DNA of 64,000 nt from Dysidea avara (Eukaryota > Porifera > Demospongiae > Dictyoceratida > Dysideidae): assembly GCF_963678975.1 (NCBI RefSeq), contig NC_089281.1:28293151-28357150 (forward strand). Reading direction: 5' to 3'. Both the position numbers and the translations under genes were made by a program. Positions within the stretch are counted from its first letter, which is position 1. Every line of letters starts with the position of its first letter. Under the pieces are notes generated by a model that made no database searches, had not been told where the DNA came from, and worked only from the letters and a program-made list of their open reading frames with translations. This document shows positions 23,546 through 35,873 of this stretch, in pieces.

Positions 23546-24943
23546 CACACATTATAAATAGGTGGATCTCTGGGTTAGTAAGGTACTAAAGAAAAAAGAA
23601 AAAAAGGTCACAGCCTGAGATTACCAAAAGTTCATAAAAAGTTTGTAGATTATTTCAGGTTCACAAACAAGACAAAAAGTTCATAAATCTATGAACTTGA
23701 TTCACAGCATGGCAATACTGTTAAACTTACTGTATAAGAGATCCTTTTTACACGTTTGTCTATTATCTCAAAGACAAAGTTTGCTGTGCATTTGCCCCCA
23801 AGTTGAAAGAGTGCAGCATTCAATATAAATTATATTCAGCATGGCACAGTACCACACCAAAGTGATGTAAGAACTACAATGGTAACCACCTATATTATTA
23901 GCTAATAAAATACAAGTTTGTCAGTGTAGCTTGTTCCAGTTTTGGTTATCATAGCAAAACAGTCACTGTCCACCCACACATTTTAGAATGTATGCACTTG
24001 GTACTTGATATAGATAAACTAGTTTAGCAGCTTCAATGTGTAGATACTTTTAATAGTGCAGCTCATAGAATGAATGCAGTGTACATGTACATGTACATGT
24101 GGTTAAGAACACGTTTTACAGTGTTATTCTGAGGTGGTCAATAACTTGTCATCAAATTTTTTTGATGCTCCTAATGACCCTCAGACTTTCTTTCAGCCAC
24201 CACAATACAGCAGAGGAGGTCGGCAGCGATTTAAGCGCTACTTTAAATTATTACCTTAATTGCATATTTTGGCTTGAAATTTCACGTGAGCTTCAATAGT
24301 CGCAATACAAAAACCAGCAAACGGTGGGGGTGACAGGGGGTTGTTCGATATACGGATTGCACTTCTTGTAAGCATTAAGGTAATGTACTTTGTTTTGTAT
24401 TGTTAGTAGAGGATAGTGTTTCATTACTGGTGAAAGGTCGAGTCACCACTCTTGGGGTTTTATAAGGTGAGATTGGAAAACACAACTTGACAACAAACCT
24501 CTTTAACAACCTAGGTGAATACTTCTAATAAAACGGCTTTAAATAGTCTGCTTTTTCATCAACTTTAAATACATTCATGCGATTACACAACTCCTCAATT
24601 TGCACTTCCGGGCCCAAGAAACTTGAGTATTGTCACCAGACGGTGTTTACGCATTAGCGTGAGCCCAGCTTGGCACGAGACTACTGTTTGTTACCATATT
24701 TTTATTTCTTTGTCATGTTTCTGAACATAAAAGGCACCATAAACATCAGTCAGTGGTAACTTGTGTAGTCAACTTTGTGATCATAAATAATAGGCTGCCT
24801 TGGGTTTGATACTATAGTGAAGAAGTTGACAATTGTTATACTCAGCCTTCATGAAAACACTTGTGTGATATTGTAAAGTCAGTGTTATTTTTCAGTTTGC
24901 AAATTATGCAATAGTTAGTAATGCTTTGTCATTGTTATCACAG
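23546..24943. other. No gene recognised
   Basis: Contains a short run of GTTCATAAA-type repeats (23630-23700) and otherwise plain AT-rich sequence. Confidence 0.4.
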
Positions 24944-25020
24944 AGTGGTTGAAAGAAAAAGAAGAGGCAAAGAAGATTCGTGATAGCCGTAAAGGAGGTA
25001 GTGAGGCAGCTGCTCACTGA
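24944..25020 (+). CDS. Candidate terminal exon of an unidentified gene
   Basis: After the acceptor TTATCACAG, an open frame reads WLKEKEEAKKIRDSRKGGSE and ends with AAAH and a stop at 25018-25020. The highly charged, helix-like composition resembles the C-terminus of a small protein. I could not find upstream exons or name a family. It ends 120 bp from the end of YKT6, tail to tail. Confidence 0.3.
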
Positions 25021-25139
25021 TAAATGACACAAGGACTACATCAACATAATGACTGATAGCAAAATATGAAATATGTTATGCACATAATATGTATTTGAGA
25101 TTTAAATTAATATTTTAAAAAGTGATGCATTTTATAGTT

Positions 25140-26862
25140 TCATTGTATGACACAGCATGAACCACCTTTAGCCTACAAAGATGATAATGATTTACATGTT
25201 AAATAGCATTAAAACTGCTTCACGTACTTCTTTGTAAAATGCTTTTGAAGTGGTACTGAGTTTATCTGTCTTTGCAACAAGATTGTCCAGCTTTTCTCCA
25301 CGTGTTAGAACAGCATCGATGGTTTCATGCTAATCATTTCATCTCTCAAAAGTTGCATCACTAAAATGCTGAGGTAACTTACCAACACAATTTTGGTTTC
25401 GTCAAGATCATTTTGCACTCTCATCATTGGGTCTGCTTCCTTTGGATCCTGGGTTACAAAAACAAATGATTACAAATCCTAACCACACACCTTTAGTTAC
25501 CTGATATCTTGAGAGCATTGTATCAATAGGTGGGTAAGATAAATCCCTACAAAGTTACAGTGTAAGGGGAACCATTACATTAAACTATTGTTTCAGTTAC
25601 CCTGATGATTTGCTCCATCCAGACTTGGGAAAGTCTGCACAGTATTGGTCTAAAACCTGCCAAAAACACAACAAAGTAAATTCATGTACACACTAAAACA
25701 ACGGCACAATATTAGATTTAATGTCATGCTACGATGTTACAAGGTCTAGTGATACCTGACTATGTAGTTCTTGGAATAAACAAACCTCATCACACCATTC
25801 ATACTAAAACTGGGTACAACACAGAACAAACTACAGTGATAACAACTCAAATCATGTTGAATTGCTCCCCCCAAGATGTGCTGACCATCCTCTACGTGCA
25901 CTTTTCTCAAGCTCAAGCTCACCAAGACATTCAGCACTGATTTAGAACATTAAATGTTACAAAAAGCAAAGAAACTTTGAGAAAATAAAACGTGGGAACC
26001 GAGACTCAAAATTTCCAGCTATGTGACCACTAGAAGTATCACAGTTGAAAATATTACTTGGGTTTAACTTGGCATAGTGTGAATCAATAAATTAATCATA
26101 CTGCACGTACCATGTATATATATATATCTTACTGTACATACCATATACTTGGAAAGTACGAGAGGAAAGTTTGGTGTGAATTTGGTGAGTGAGCGGTGTT
26201 TCGCCAACTAAAATTTGCCAAATCGTTCGCCCAATACAAATCTGTACTAGCTCTACTAACAAATTCACCAAACTTTTCTCACCAAATACTTTCACCAAAG
26301 TTTCCAGCTATACGGTGTCCCACACAAGCACATACCTTGTTCATTAAGGTGAACACTACCCTAACAGGGTAATCCATATCAGCTATAATGACACAACTCA
26401 GAGAATCTGATCTAACATAACAGTGGCATCGATAATCTAAAGTAGTACACTGTACCACAACGTGTAATGACAAATTGTTCAGTATTACCTTGTTCCTTAA
26501 CTGAAATTCTCTGACCAACTACAGTTCTTTGGACCAAAAGGTCACTTGTAAATGTCATAAACTCCTTGACTCTAAGAATATATAAACCATGGGTTGAATC
26601 CTCAATTTGAATGAGTTAAAGAATGCAATTATCAAGCACAACTAATTTGGGCACACTTGAAACCCTAAACAGTAAGTCTCCCCTATGATAACTTCTTTGT
26701 GGCAACCAATGTGAACAGAAATGTGGTACTTTAACTGAAACGACATAACAAATTCTCTCACCCACTCTTCTGGAAGAAACCAAACGAGGACAAATCATAA
26801 GACGCCTTTTTGTGGACAGGAGTTTCATCCTTGTAAAATATGTTTATAGCGTACAACTTCAT
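25140..26862 (-). CDS. YKT6: R-SNARE YKT6
   Basis: Prenylated longin-type R-SNARE acting in ER-Golgi, intra-Golgi and autophagosome fusion. Eight exons (minus strand, 5' to 3'): 26762-26862, 26489-26571, 26336-26436, 25601-25656, 25501-25546, 25383-25448, 25228-25329 and 25140-25172. The frame is continuous and gives 195 aa (human 198). The longin domain includes MKLYAINIFYK at the N-terminus and RSDSLSCVIIADMDYPVRVV. The SNARE helix has the zero-layer arginine R161 in TRGEKLDNL. The 33-nt last exon encodes GGSCCVIQ: C191 is the likely palmitoylated cysteine, and C192 with VIQ forms the CaaX prenylation box. The start ATG gives the family's usual N-terminus. It diverges from ARMH3 across 229 bp, and intron 3 carries a MITE. 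Confidence 0.95.
26138..26318. mobile_element. MITE in YKT6 intron 3
   Basis: The left end (ATACCATATACTTGGAAAGT) is an imperfect inverted match to the right end (complement of ACACCGTATAGCTGGAAACT). The internal part is rich in TTTGGTGA-type stretches in both orientations. It resembles the element at 21013-21218. Confidence 0.5.
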
Positions 26863-27091
26863 GGCTGATTACGACGAGGATTTTCAAACAAGTTTGATAA
26901 TCTTTTGAAGAGTCAACCCTTTTTACTGTCTCTCTTAGCTGACGTAATGATTGTAATGATTCTAACACATTCGTACAAGTGCGGATAGCTAAGTTACCCG
27001 GATACTGTGTTTAAATAGAGCGGATTAGGGTGCGAAAGGCTTTAGATGGAATTTGTACCAGAAAACGATTTGGCACGTATTCGAAGATAGC
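26863..27091. promoter_or_regulatory. Bidirectional promoter, YKT6 / ARMH3
   Basis: The two start codons face away from each other with only 229 bp between them, which must hold both 5' UTRs and promoters. No TATA box is convincing near either gene. Confidence 0.6.
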
Positions 27092-28350
27092 ATGATGGAA
27101 GCAGAACATTTGCTGGTTAACCGACAGTCAGAGAATAAAGGAGACTCTCCTATACTACTGCGAAAAGGTGTGCCAGGCGAGAAAAAGCCTCTCAAAGAGA
27201 AACTAATAGCTTACTACGAAATACTCTTTAAGGTACTAACAGATTTGCTAAGTAGCTACTTTGTAATTAGTAATTTAGGGTGAAGACCCTTCAAGGAAGA
27301 ATGCTCACTTTTGGGAAGAGTTTTTTCTCCTCAAGGTGAGGTGTTGTTTCATTGTGACAGCCCATTCAATAAGTTTACGTGGCAGGTGAATGTTGAGTAT
27401 ATTATCAAAACAATTGAAGATTTAAGTCAGGATGAACTACTGAAGCTGAAAGTATAGACACTGCGATAAACATCTTGCGTGCATCGTAATATCAATTCTT
27501 TTACAGGGAATATTAGCATTGTTATTCAGCCAGTGTGTGCATATGCTACAGATAGATGATAATAATATCAGAAACATTAATGCTTTGCAAACGCTCTGTG
27601 CACTAACCTATGCCATCCTTAGGAAGAAATTTACCGAATCAAATTTTGACATAATCGACACACTAATTGGATTTGAATCTGCAGAATGCCAGATGCAAGT
27701 GAGTGATTTCTAATGTGTAAGGAAAGCCAATTATAAATGTTGCTTGTGTATGGGTCCTTGGTTTGGGAGACCTTATTTTGTAGTGAAAACAACCCACTGA
27801 TTTTCCCCCTTATTTTTGCTATAGAATTTGGTAGAATGCATCAATAAGTTTTTGTCAGATGAATATCCTGGTGAGTTTGTGTGTGCGTGCATGCGTGCGT
27901 GCATGCGTGCGTGCGTGCATTATTTACTAGCTACATATTATGTGTGTGTGTGTGTCCTATTTCACATATAGTATTAATTAGCATGTGTACGGTACGTACA
28001 TACGCATGCAAAATTTGTACGTGTATACTTGGGCTTATTTATCATGTGCCTGTGTGCCATTTCCCTCTGCAGTCAGTGTAAAGAACCTGTCACTAAGACT
28101 GCTACTCATCTTTCTCACTGTAAGAATGATGCAGCCATATTGTGTATGTTACATCTGTATGGCTCCTATTGCAGGCAATGGATAGTGTTAATAAGAATGT
28201 GATGTTGGAGTACATTATGATGAACTCTGTGTTTGAGACACTCATGCAGGTTAGTCTCAGCACTATATAATGTCATGTGTATAATATTGGTCTGTACGTA
28301 GTATACACACGTACTACATGCATACGCATGCATGTGTGTGCTCACACACA

Positions 28351-28382
<32 letters not shown>

Positions 28383-31300
28383 TACATACACACACACACA
28401 CACTACACGTACACGTACACATATGCATGCACACACACTCTACACTACACATATACATTTATGCAAGATCTAGCATATTTCATCATCATCTTTGTCGTAC
28501 CACTGCTGCAGATACTATCAAACCCAGACTCCAGGGAGTTGCACGGTTGTGATTCTACTCTAATTCTCACGGTACTTGTCAACTACCGCAAACATGAGGT
28601 AGTTAACTAACTGATGTCACCCTCGTATCATCACTTCACACACCTGCACACACTCACTCAATTAATATACTATTACTATAATGAGGCTAATGTGTTATGG
28701 TATCCACACTTGCAGGCTGCCAATCCTTACGTGATCAAGCTGTCAGTGTTGGATGATGAGCTGGCATTGAATGTAAGTGATAGTGGGTTGATCAAATTAA
28801 CTGTGGAATGTCTTTGATATCACTTGGACAAAATAGAAATAAATTTTAGTGTCAAAGTTTACCTACATAGTATTATGTGAGTATGTTATATTATATACGT
28901 ATGTATTCTGTGTAATGTGGAGCAATAGTGTTCATCAAGGTGACTTGGTTTATGTACTGAGGGATAGGACCTTATCTAGGTATCCTCAAGTTCCCACATT
29001 AACAGGTTCCACTAAGAGTATATAATAATGATTTCGTTTCCTATTCAAGAACAGCCAAGCTGTGAAAAAAAGGCATTCTTCCAGTATGATAGTCTTGGTT
29101 TGCTCTATTTTAGAAATTAACCTGTCCATTGTTAATGGGTGCCACTGTATTTCTTCTCTACAGGGTCTGGGCTGCATCATATCACAGGTGCTCACTGAGT
29201 ACAACAGACACTACTCACCAGAAGAAGAAGCTCCGGGATGGTTCTTCAGCCAGCTGAGCAGCATGGTATGTACAGCAAAGCTTCACTTAGTGGCCACCTC
29301 ATTAATAAGACCACCTATAGTGGCTATGTCAAGTAGGTCCCAAGTACAGCTAAGGTGTTCTTTATGACCTCATCAATAACACCACCTCATTGCTGAGGCC
29401 GTGTTTTTGGTCCCACAGGTGGCTATATTAATAAGGTTTCACCATATACGTGCTACAGTGTTATGATATTGTCCTCAGGTTGGTAACATGTTCCTGCCAT
29501 CATCCAAGCCAATCAAGGAGTCATTACAGTAAGGGGTTGTGTTTCTTGTTTACATTCAGTATGGAAGTTATGGAATACTCTGTGTAGTAATAGAAATTGG
29601 TTGTGTGTGCATATGGTGAATGTGTGTTGGCTTCGTATACGTGTAAGTAGTGTGGTGTGTGTGGGTATGTATGTGTGTTGTGTTGTATATAGACAGGTTT
29701 AACAAGAAGGCGTGGCACTGTATTACGTGTGTTGTATATAGATGGGTTTAACAAGAAGACGTGGCACTATGTTACATCACTTTAGTATAGCACAATCCGG
29801 ATTTATGAAGGGCAAAAGGATCGGTGTAGGGAAAACGTTTTTGAAGTGTTTCTGTGCACTGCAATACTGCATCAAGTAATCCCTGTCTGAAATACATACC
29901 TTGTAGTCATACTTTATCAATACTCTGGATTTGCTGAGAAAGAATAACGGAGTGACTCATCTAATCAGGTGGTTTATGAACACAAAATTTAAATTATTTC
30001 CTAACTTATTTCACCAAGAGTTCATTATACAATAGTAATATTATCAACTCTTGATTTCACCATGCCCAGGTTTATTAATGGTTTCAGTCCTCAAACTACC
30101 TGTTTTTATCGATACCGTAAGTCCTCTAAAAATTTGGCATATTTTTAAATCAATAATTTTCATTTTGCCGAATTTCGGCCTATAATTAGATAGTAATCAC
30201 CACTAATTTTAGTTGATTGACCACTCGTCACAGTATAATTGGTATCGTCGATATTAAGGTTAGACAACTCTGACATTATCGTCACTATCAGCATCCATCG
30301 CAAAAATAGCAAACGTGTCGAATTTTTTATTAGAGGAAATTATTTCACTGTTAGAATACGGATGCCGAATAAATAGAGGGGCCGAATTTTTAGAGAACTT
30401 ACGGTACTTGATTAATAAGCACCAGTTGACATTGCATTTCTTTTGCCCTATAAAAATGGCTGATAATTTATGCATGTGGCACATTTTTATGACCACACCT
30501 CCTTGTTAAACACGTCTATATGCATGCACTCATGTTTGTGTGTAGGTGTGCAGTGCAGCTGCACACATAGTTTGTTAAAAACTGTATCCTTATTTTAATA
30601 GGATTGATGAATCCATATTATTAGCACTCTATGAAGCTATCCATCTCAATCGCAATTTCATCACCACCCTAACACATGTCAGCCATGTAAGTGTCAGGAA
30701 TAGTCAACAGCATTGTTCTACTAACAACTAAAGAGAATAGTGACAATTGACAAGTCTTTTCTATACTTAACCAGCTATGTAGTGGAATTTCTCTGTAATG
30801 GAGTTTGGGACCAAGAACTTTAGCCCTTTTTATGCACAAAGAAGTTTTTCTATTAATGTGTGTGCCTTTTTGGGACCAAAATCTTTGCCTTGATTGTGTC
30901 AGAGAGAGAAGTTCCTCTATATGTTTAATTGTCAGTTCTGTAACACAATGAAATATTGACCATTATCAGATACATGGTATAATTTGACAAATCTCTACAA
31001 TCAGCACCTTAGCTTACCATGCATTTCTCTACGGTCACATTTTAACAGATTAGTCAAAATCACCGAGCATGTTATTTTGTATGAATGTTTATCATTCAAA
31101 ACTTTTTTTGTCTCTAGAAATAATTTTGTCACTTCTTTTTGGTATTATGCAATTAAAATTGAGTATATTCACAATCATTTGTGCTGTCTGTTTGTGTGTT
31201 ATATTCAGGTCCACTCCCCCACACTAACCACACCCACCTCCCCAACACCTGCCGTTGAGCCAGCACTAAATCGTAAGTTGGAGATAGACACTATTGAGGT

Positions 31301-34300
31301 ATTATCATCTAGAAAAAGGAGAAAACACTAATTAGATGTAACTAGGATAGTGTCTTGTCTGGAGTTCATGAGGGCAATACCAAATAATGATAGTGAGCTG
31401 TTGGTCTTATTTGGAAGAAAAAAATACTATTAGTTTAAATGGATGAGCCATTAAAACCCAGCTTTCCAGTTATTGCAGTATTTCTAGTGCTACATGGTTG
31501 TGTTGTATTGCAGCTGCATCCTGCCACTACTGAAAGTGTGTCTGCTTTCAGAAAAGGCTAACCACTTCCTGTTTGTTATGGTATTTGTAACACTGGAAAG
31601 GTATCATTTTAAGAGGTAATCAATGCAGCTGCCATTAGTGGATTGACACATTTCTCTTAAGTTACATAGTATGTGGACATGTGTTCATAATACAAAGTAG
31701 TTCTTTACTCAATATTATGAACTCTTGGTTTCCTTCCTTGGTATAGTTAAGGCTTGTGAACACACCTGCTTTACCTGTAAATTATGTAAACGCACTTGTA
31801 TTTCTGTGTGAAGAGTTTATTAAATCTTACCTTGAAATTCTTTGAAAAGTTTTCATTCAATACCTTTTTAAAATTCTTCATGAATTGGCTTTTGTTTTAT
31901 GTGAAAACTTAGTGGCACCATCCTGAGCTTTTTTTTGCTTTCTTTACATGACTGGTTTTTATCCAGGAATTCTTCTTAAGATATCTTATTTAATACTTTA
32001 ATTGTGACTTTCCCATAAGCTGTGTAACTGGTCAGAAATCAAGGTACTAGTCACTTTTCAATAGTATTAAATTTACAAGGCCATTTTCAAATTTGCGTGG
32101 ATGAAATCCTAAATTTGCATGGATGAAACCCTGGCACAAGCTGAGCACATTTCTATGCAAAAAAAAATACAATTTATATTTCAAATAAAATTATCACCAA
32201 GTTCTATCTTGTAAATCCAATCCATGTCCCACACTGCTGCAGTCTGGTGTCTATAGTTGGAGTTCTGCAACATCTCGCTTATGTTGGCCTTTTGGATTCT
32301 TTTCTACACCGTACACTACCTTAGTACTGTATAGTAGGGATCATGGAGGTTTGGGCTTTCCTACCCAAAATATCACCCAAAAGCCATCCTCAATTTTCCT
32401 TCATAACAGTTTATAGAAATTAAAAGCAATGAAACAAGAGAGCAGTTATACTAGTGGGCATTTAATTCCTACTTCGGTCATGGCTGTATTATTGACAGGT
32501 TATATATACATATATATGTACGACGGAATTAATTGTCCACTAGTATAGCTACAGGCATAGATAACTTCCCTTGTTTCATTTTTTTTATTGCTATGATCCC
32601 TTCTCAAATGTAAAAATTAGCATTAGTCTGGTGTAGAGACACACAGAGAGCCACTAGGACTATATTTAACTTTGTAGTGTATAGTAAAGATTAGAACAAG
32701 GTACAGGATATTTTACGTGTATGTTAAAGTATTGATGTGAGTGCTATATGGATAATAAAGCATGAGGCGTGCGGCCAAGATTCTAAATACAGCACGAGGC
32801 AAAGCTGGGTGCTTTATTAGCATCAAGGCCAAGTGCTGTATTATTTGTATAGCACGAGCAAGGCGATGGTTTGAATTATTTATGGAGCATTCTAGTGGGT
32901 TGAGCCCAATACATAAAACTTGATAACATGGCAGCATACATATAATATACGGTAGATGCAAACTCTTGATTATCTGAATAATACAAATGACTGTTCTATT
33001 AGAGTATTTTGACAACTGGTGTATGTTCTATTAGAGTAGTTGAACAAAGCTCCATACATAAATGAATTAGTCTCGTGTTGCCAGACCCTATTTCTCCGCA
33101 CGGCACTTATCGATTGGAAATTATAAGCACCTGCTCCGAGAAATAGGGTCTGGCAACGCGAGACTATAAATGAATGGTCTGGAGAAATTCACTTATCTGA
33201 ACACTTTTGTAATTGAACTGGCACACATGTGTTTGGATAATGAGAGGTACACTGTACTGGTTGTTCACTTACAGTACGTGTGTTCTGGACAATCACATAG
33301 ATAATCTGTGAGAAAGCCACAATTCAATAACGTCACATCTCAGTTTAATAGTGTGAATGTCAAAATTAACCTCCCTAAGTTTTAAGATGATAGAGTATAT
33401 TATAGATCACGAGTTATTAAATTTTTTAATTTGTGGTTTTCCCATCTGTAGATTATCTATATAATAATAGATAATGCAGTAGATTATCTATATAATATGT
33501 GATTACCCAGAAGAGGCAACTGTTGCCCCCTCACATTGACAATGTATGGAAAAACTACAAACTTTAAAATGTCATCTCATTACCTATATAATTATTTATC
33601 CTTTTAAAACTTAGAGGTGTTACTTTAGACATTCACCCCTCAGGTTGCTAGAGGGCAGCAGTTAACATTTCCTTGTTATGAAATTCATCTATTAGTGTAG
33701 TAATTGTAAACCTTCTGTGGACTATGCTGCTGATTACTGAGTTTCAGTATTATATTGCTGTCCTGAGGATTGTTGACAACTGGCACCTGCTTTTGAATTA
33801 CTGTCATAACTGTACTCATGTATAATTTGTGGGCTACAGTTCACACTTCAATTGTAGGAAAATAAAGTACACTTTTTTGTTTGATGTCGCCCACATAAAA
33901 TTCTATAAATAGCAGGCTAAGGTAATGTTGCGAATAAAAGGAAAGGTTACAATTTTTAACACAATTCAGTGTATGAAGTGAATTCTCCCTTCCTGTATTT
34001 AGAGAGTACTATTGTATGTATGAGGAGTAAATGTTGTAAATATGTTTCTTTCCCATGTGTAGCTCTACCATCACCAGGGAAGAGCCCTACTCTTGTGTCA
34101 ATGAATCAACCAACTAATTTGTTGGGCACCTTCCTCACCTTTACCTCATTAGTGCTCCAACACTCTAAAGGTAGTTTGTGTATGTGTGTGTGGGCGGGTG
34201 GGAAGGTAGGCATTGAGCAAAAAACTTTACTCACATTGCTCCTGTATACCAAACTGTGTAATGGGGACCTGGACTAGTCCTATCTCAGGAGGATATGCCT

Positions 34301-35800
34301 GCACCAACTATAGTACTTCAAGTGGTGCACAGGTATTCCAGTGCTGGTGGCATTAGTTGTGTTTTGCACAGCTGCGGGGGATTTTTGTATGTATGTTTAC
34401 CTGTATGTCTGTCTGTAGTGTGTCTGTCCATGCATCCATGTAGTGTAATACTAGGTACTACTCACTTTTGTCCACTCCACAGGAGAGAGATCAGAGGTAC
34501 ACTCTCGACTCTGTCTCATCATTCTCACATGTGTCGTAGAGGACCAGTTTGCCAATGCCTTCCTCCATGATCCTAACATCAGTTTCCCTGTCACTTTACA
34601 GAGAGCAGTACGTCATCCATCACTTCAACTGTTCATTGTAAACATTGTGTGTGTGTGCCCTTTACAGCCGATGCTTCATCGTAAGTTCCGTAAGGACCGG
34701 CAGCCAAAGAGTGCACCACTTGCATGCTCGGTATTGGGTAAGTACCTATACTTTCGATACTGTGTAATTACTTTCACAGGGTATTTTAATATTTATTTGT
34801 GAGAATGTTAAATTTTTAATTTTGGATTTTTTGAGTGTGCTGCATCTGCCTCTTGATTCAATTTGTTGGTTCTTGATTCTACAGAAAACCTTAGTAGTTT
34901 ACTAGTAGTTTACTGTGTTGTGTTACAGAATTGATGGTGGAGTATATGATCAGCCATTTGTCAAAAAGCCTCTCTGTGGATTTGTACAGGTTAGTTTACA
35001 GTGAATCTCTCATAAGACAAACAACATTATGTTGTATTGATTTGGCATGTAGTCAACTAGTCAAATGTCTATTATACACTGGAATCTATAGACATTGATC
35101 GTACATAATCATTTTTATTCAAGGTCCCAAAGTTGGGATACTATTGGTTGATACCGTGTAGTTTATCAGTAGTCTCAGCATGTTTGGCCTCTGACAGTAG
35201 TATGCTCTATTCTAATGAGCCAGCTATGAGTAGAGAGGGTCAGAGTAGACAAGCTTTACCTGATATACTGCACTGTAGTTATAGTGTCTTGTTATATTGT
35301 ACAGCAAGTGTATTGGAATTGTACATCGTCTGCTGTGCTACCAGAAGAGGTGTCGTGTACGACTGTCATATAACTGGAAAGAACTTTGGGGAGGTGTGTG
35401 TGTGTAGTGTTGTGTTGTGTTGTGTCATCCATGCTTTCTACATGCTCACATGTGTGGTATAGTAGGTGATTTTTTTCTGTGTGTGCATTTGCAGGTATTG
35501 CATCTTGTAATATTTTGTTTCCCTCCCCTTCACTAGCTCTACTTAGTTTACTAAAGTTCATTATCAACAATGAAAAGGTGTTGTTACCAAAGATTAACTT
35601 GTTTCCATTAGCAACACAGGTACAGCTACTCTGTGATGTTACTATTGTATATAGAGAACATACTTCTCATCAGGTTGCTGTGGTGTTCAACTTGTTCATT
35701 ACGTATGGTGACACATTTCTACCCAGCCCCAATGTGTACGATGAATTGTACTATGAGTTGATTAGAATGCACAATGTCTTTGATAGTCTTTATTTGTTAG

Positions 35801-35873
<73 letters not shown>

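Noticed and set aside
28277..28610. Two overlapping ORFs rich in Thr-His
   Set aside because: They are translations of a (CA)n microsatellite inside an ARMH3 intron.
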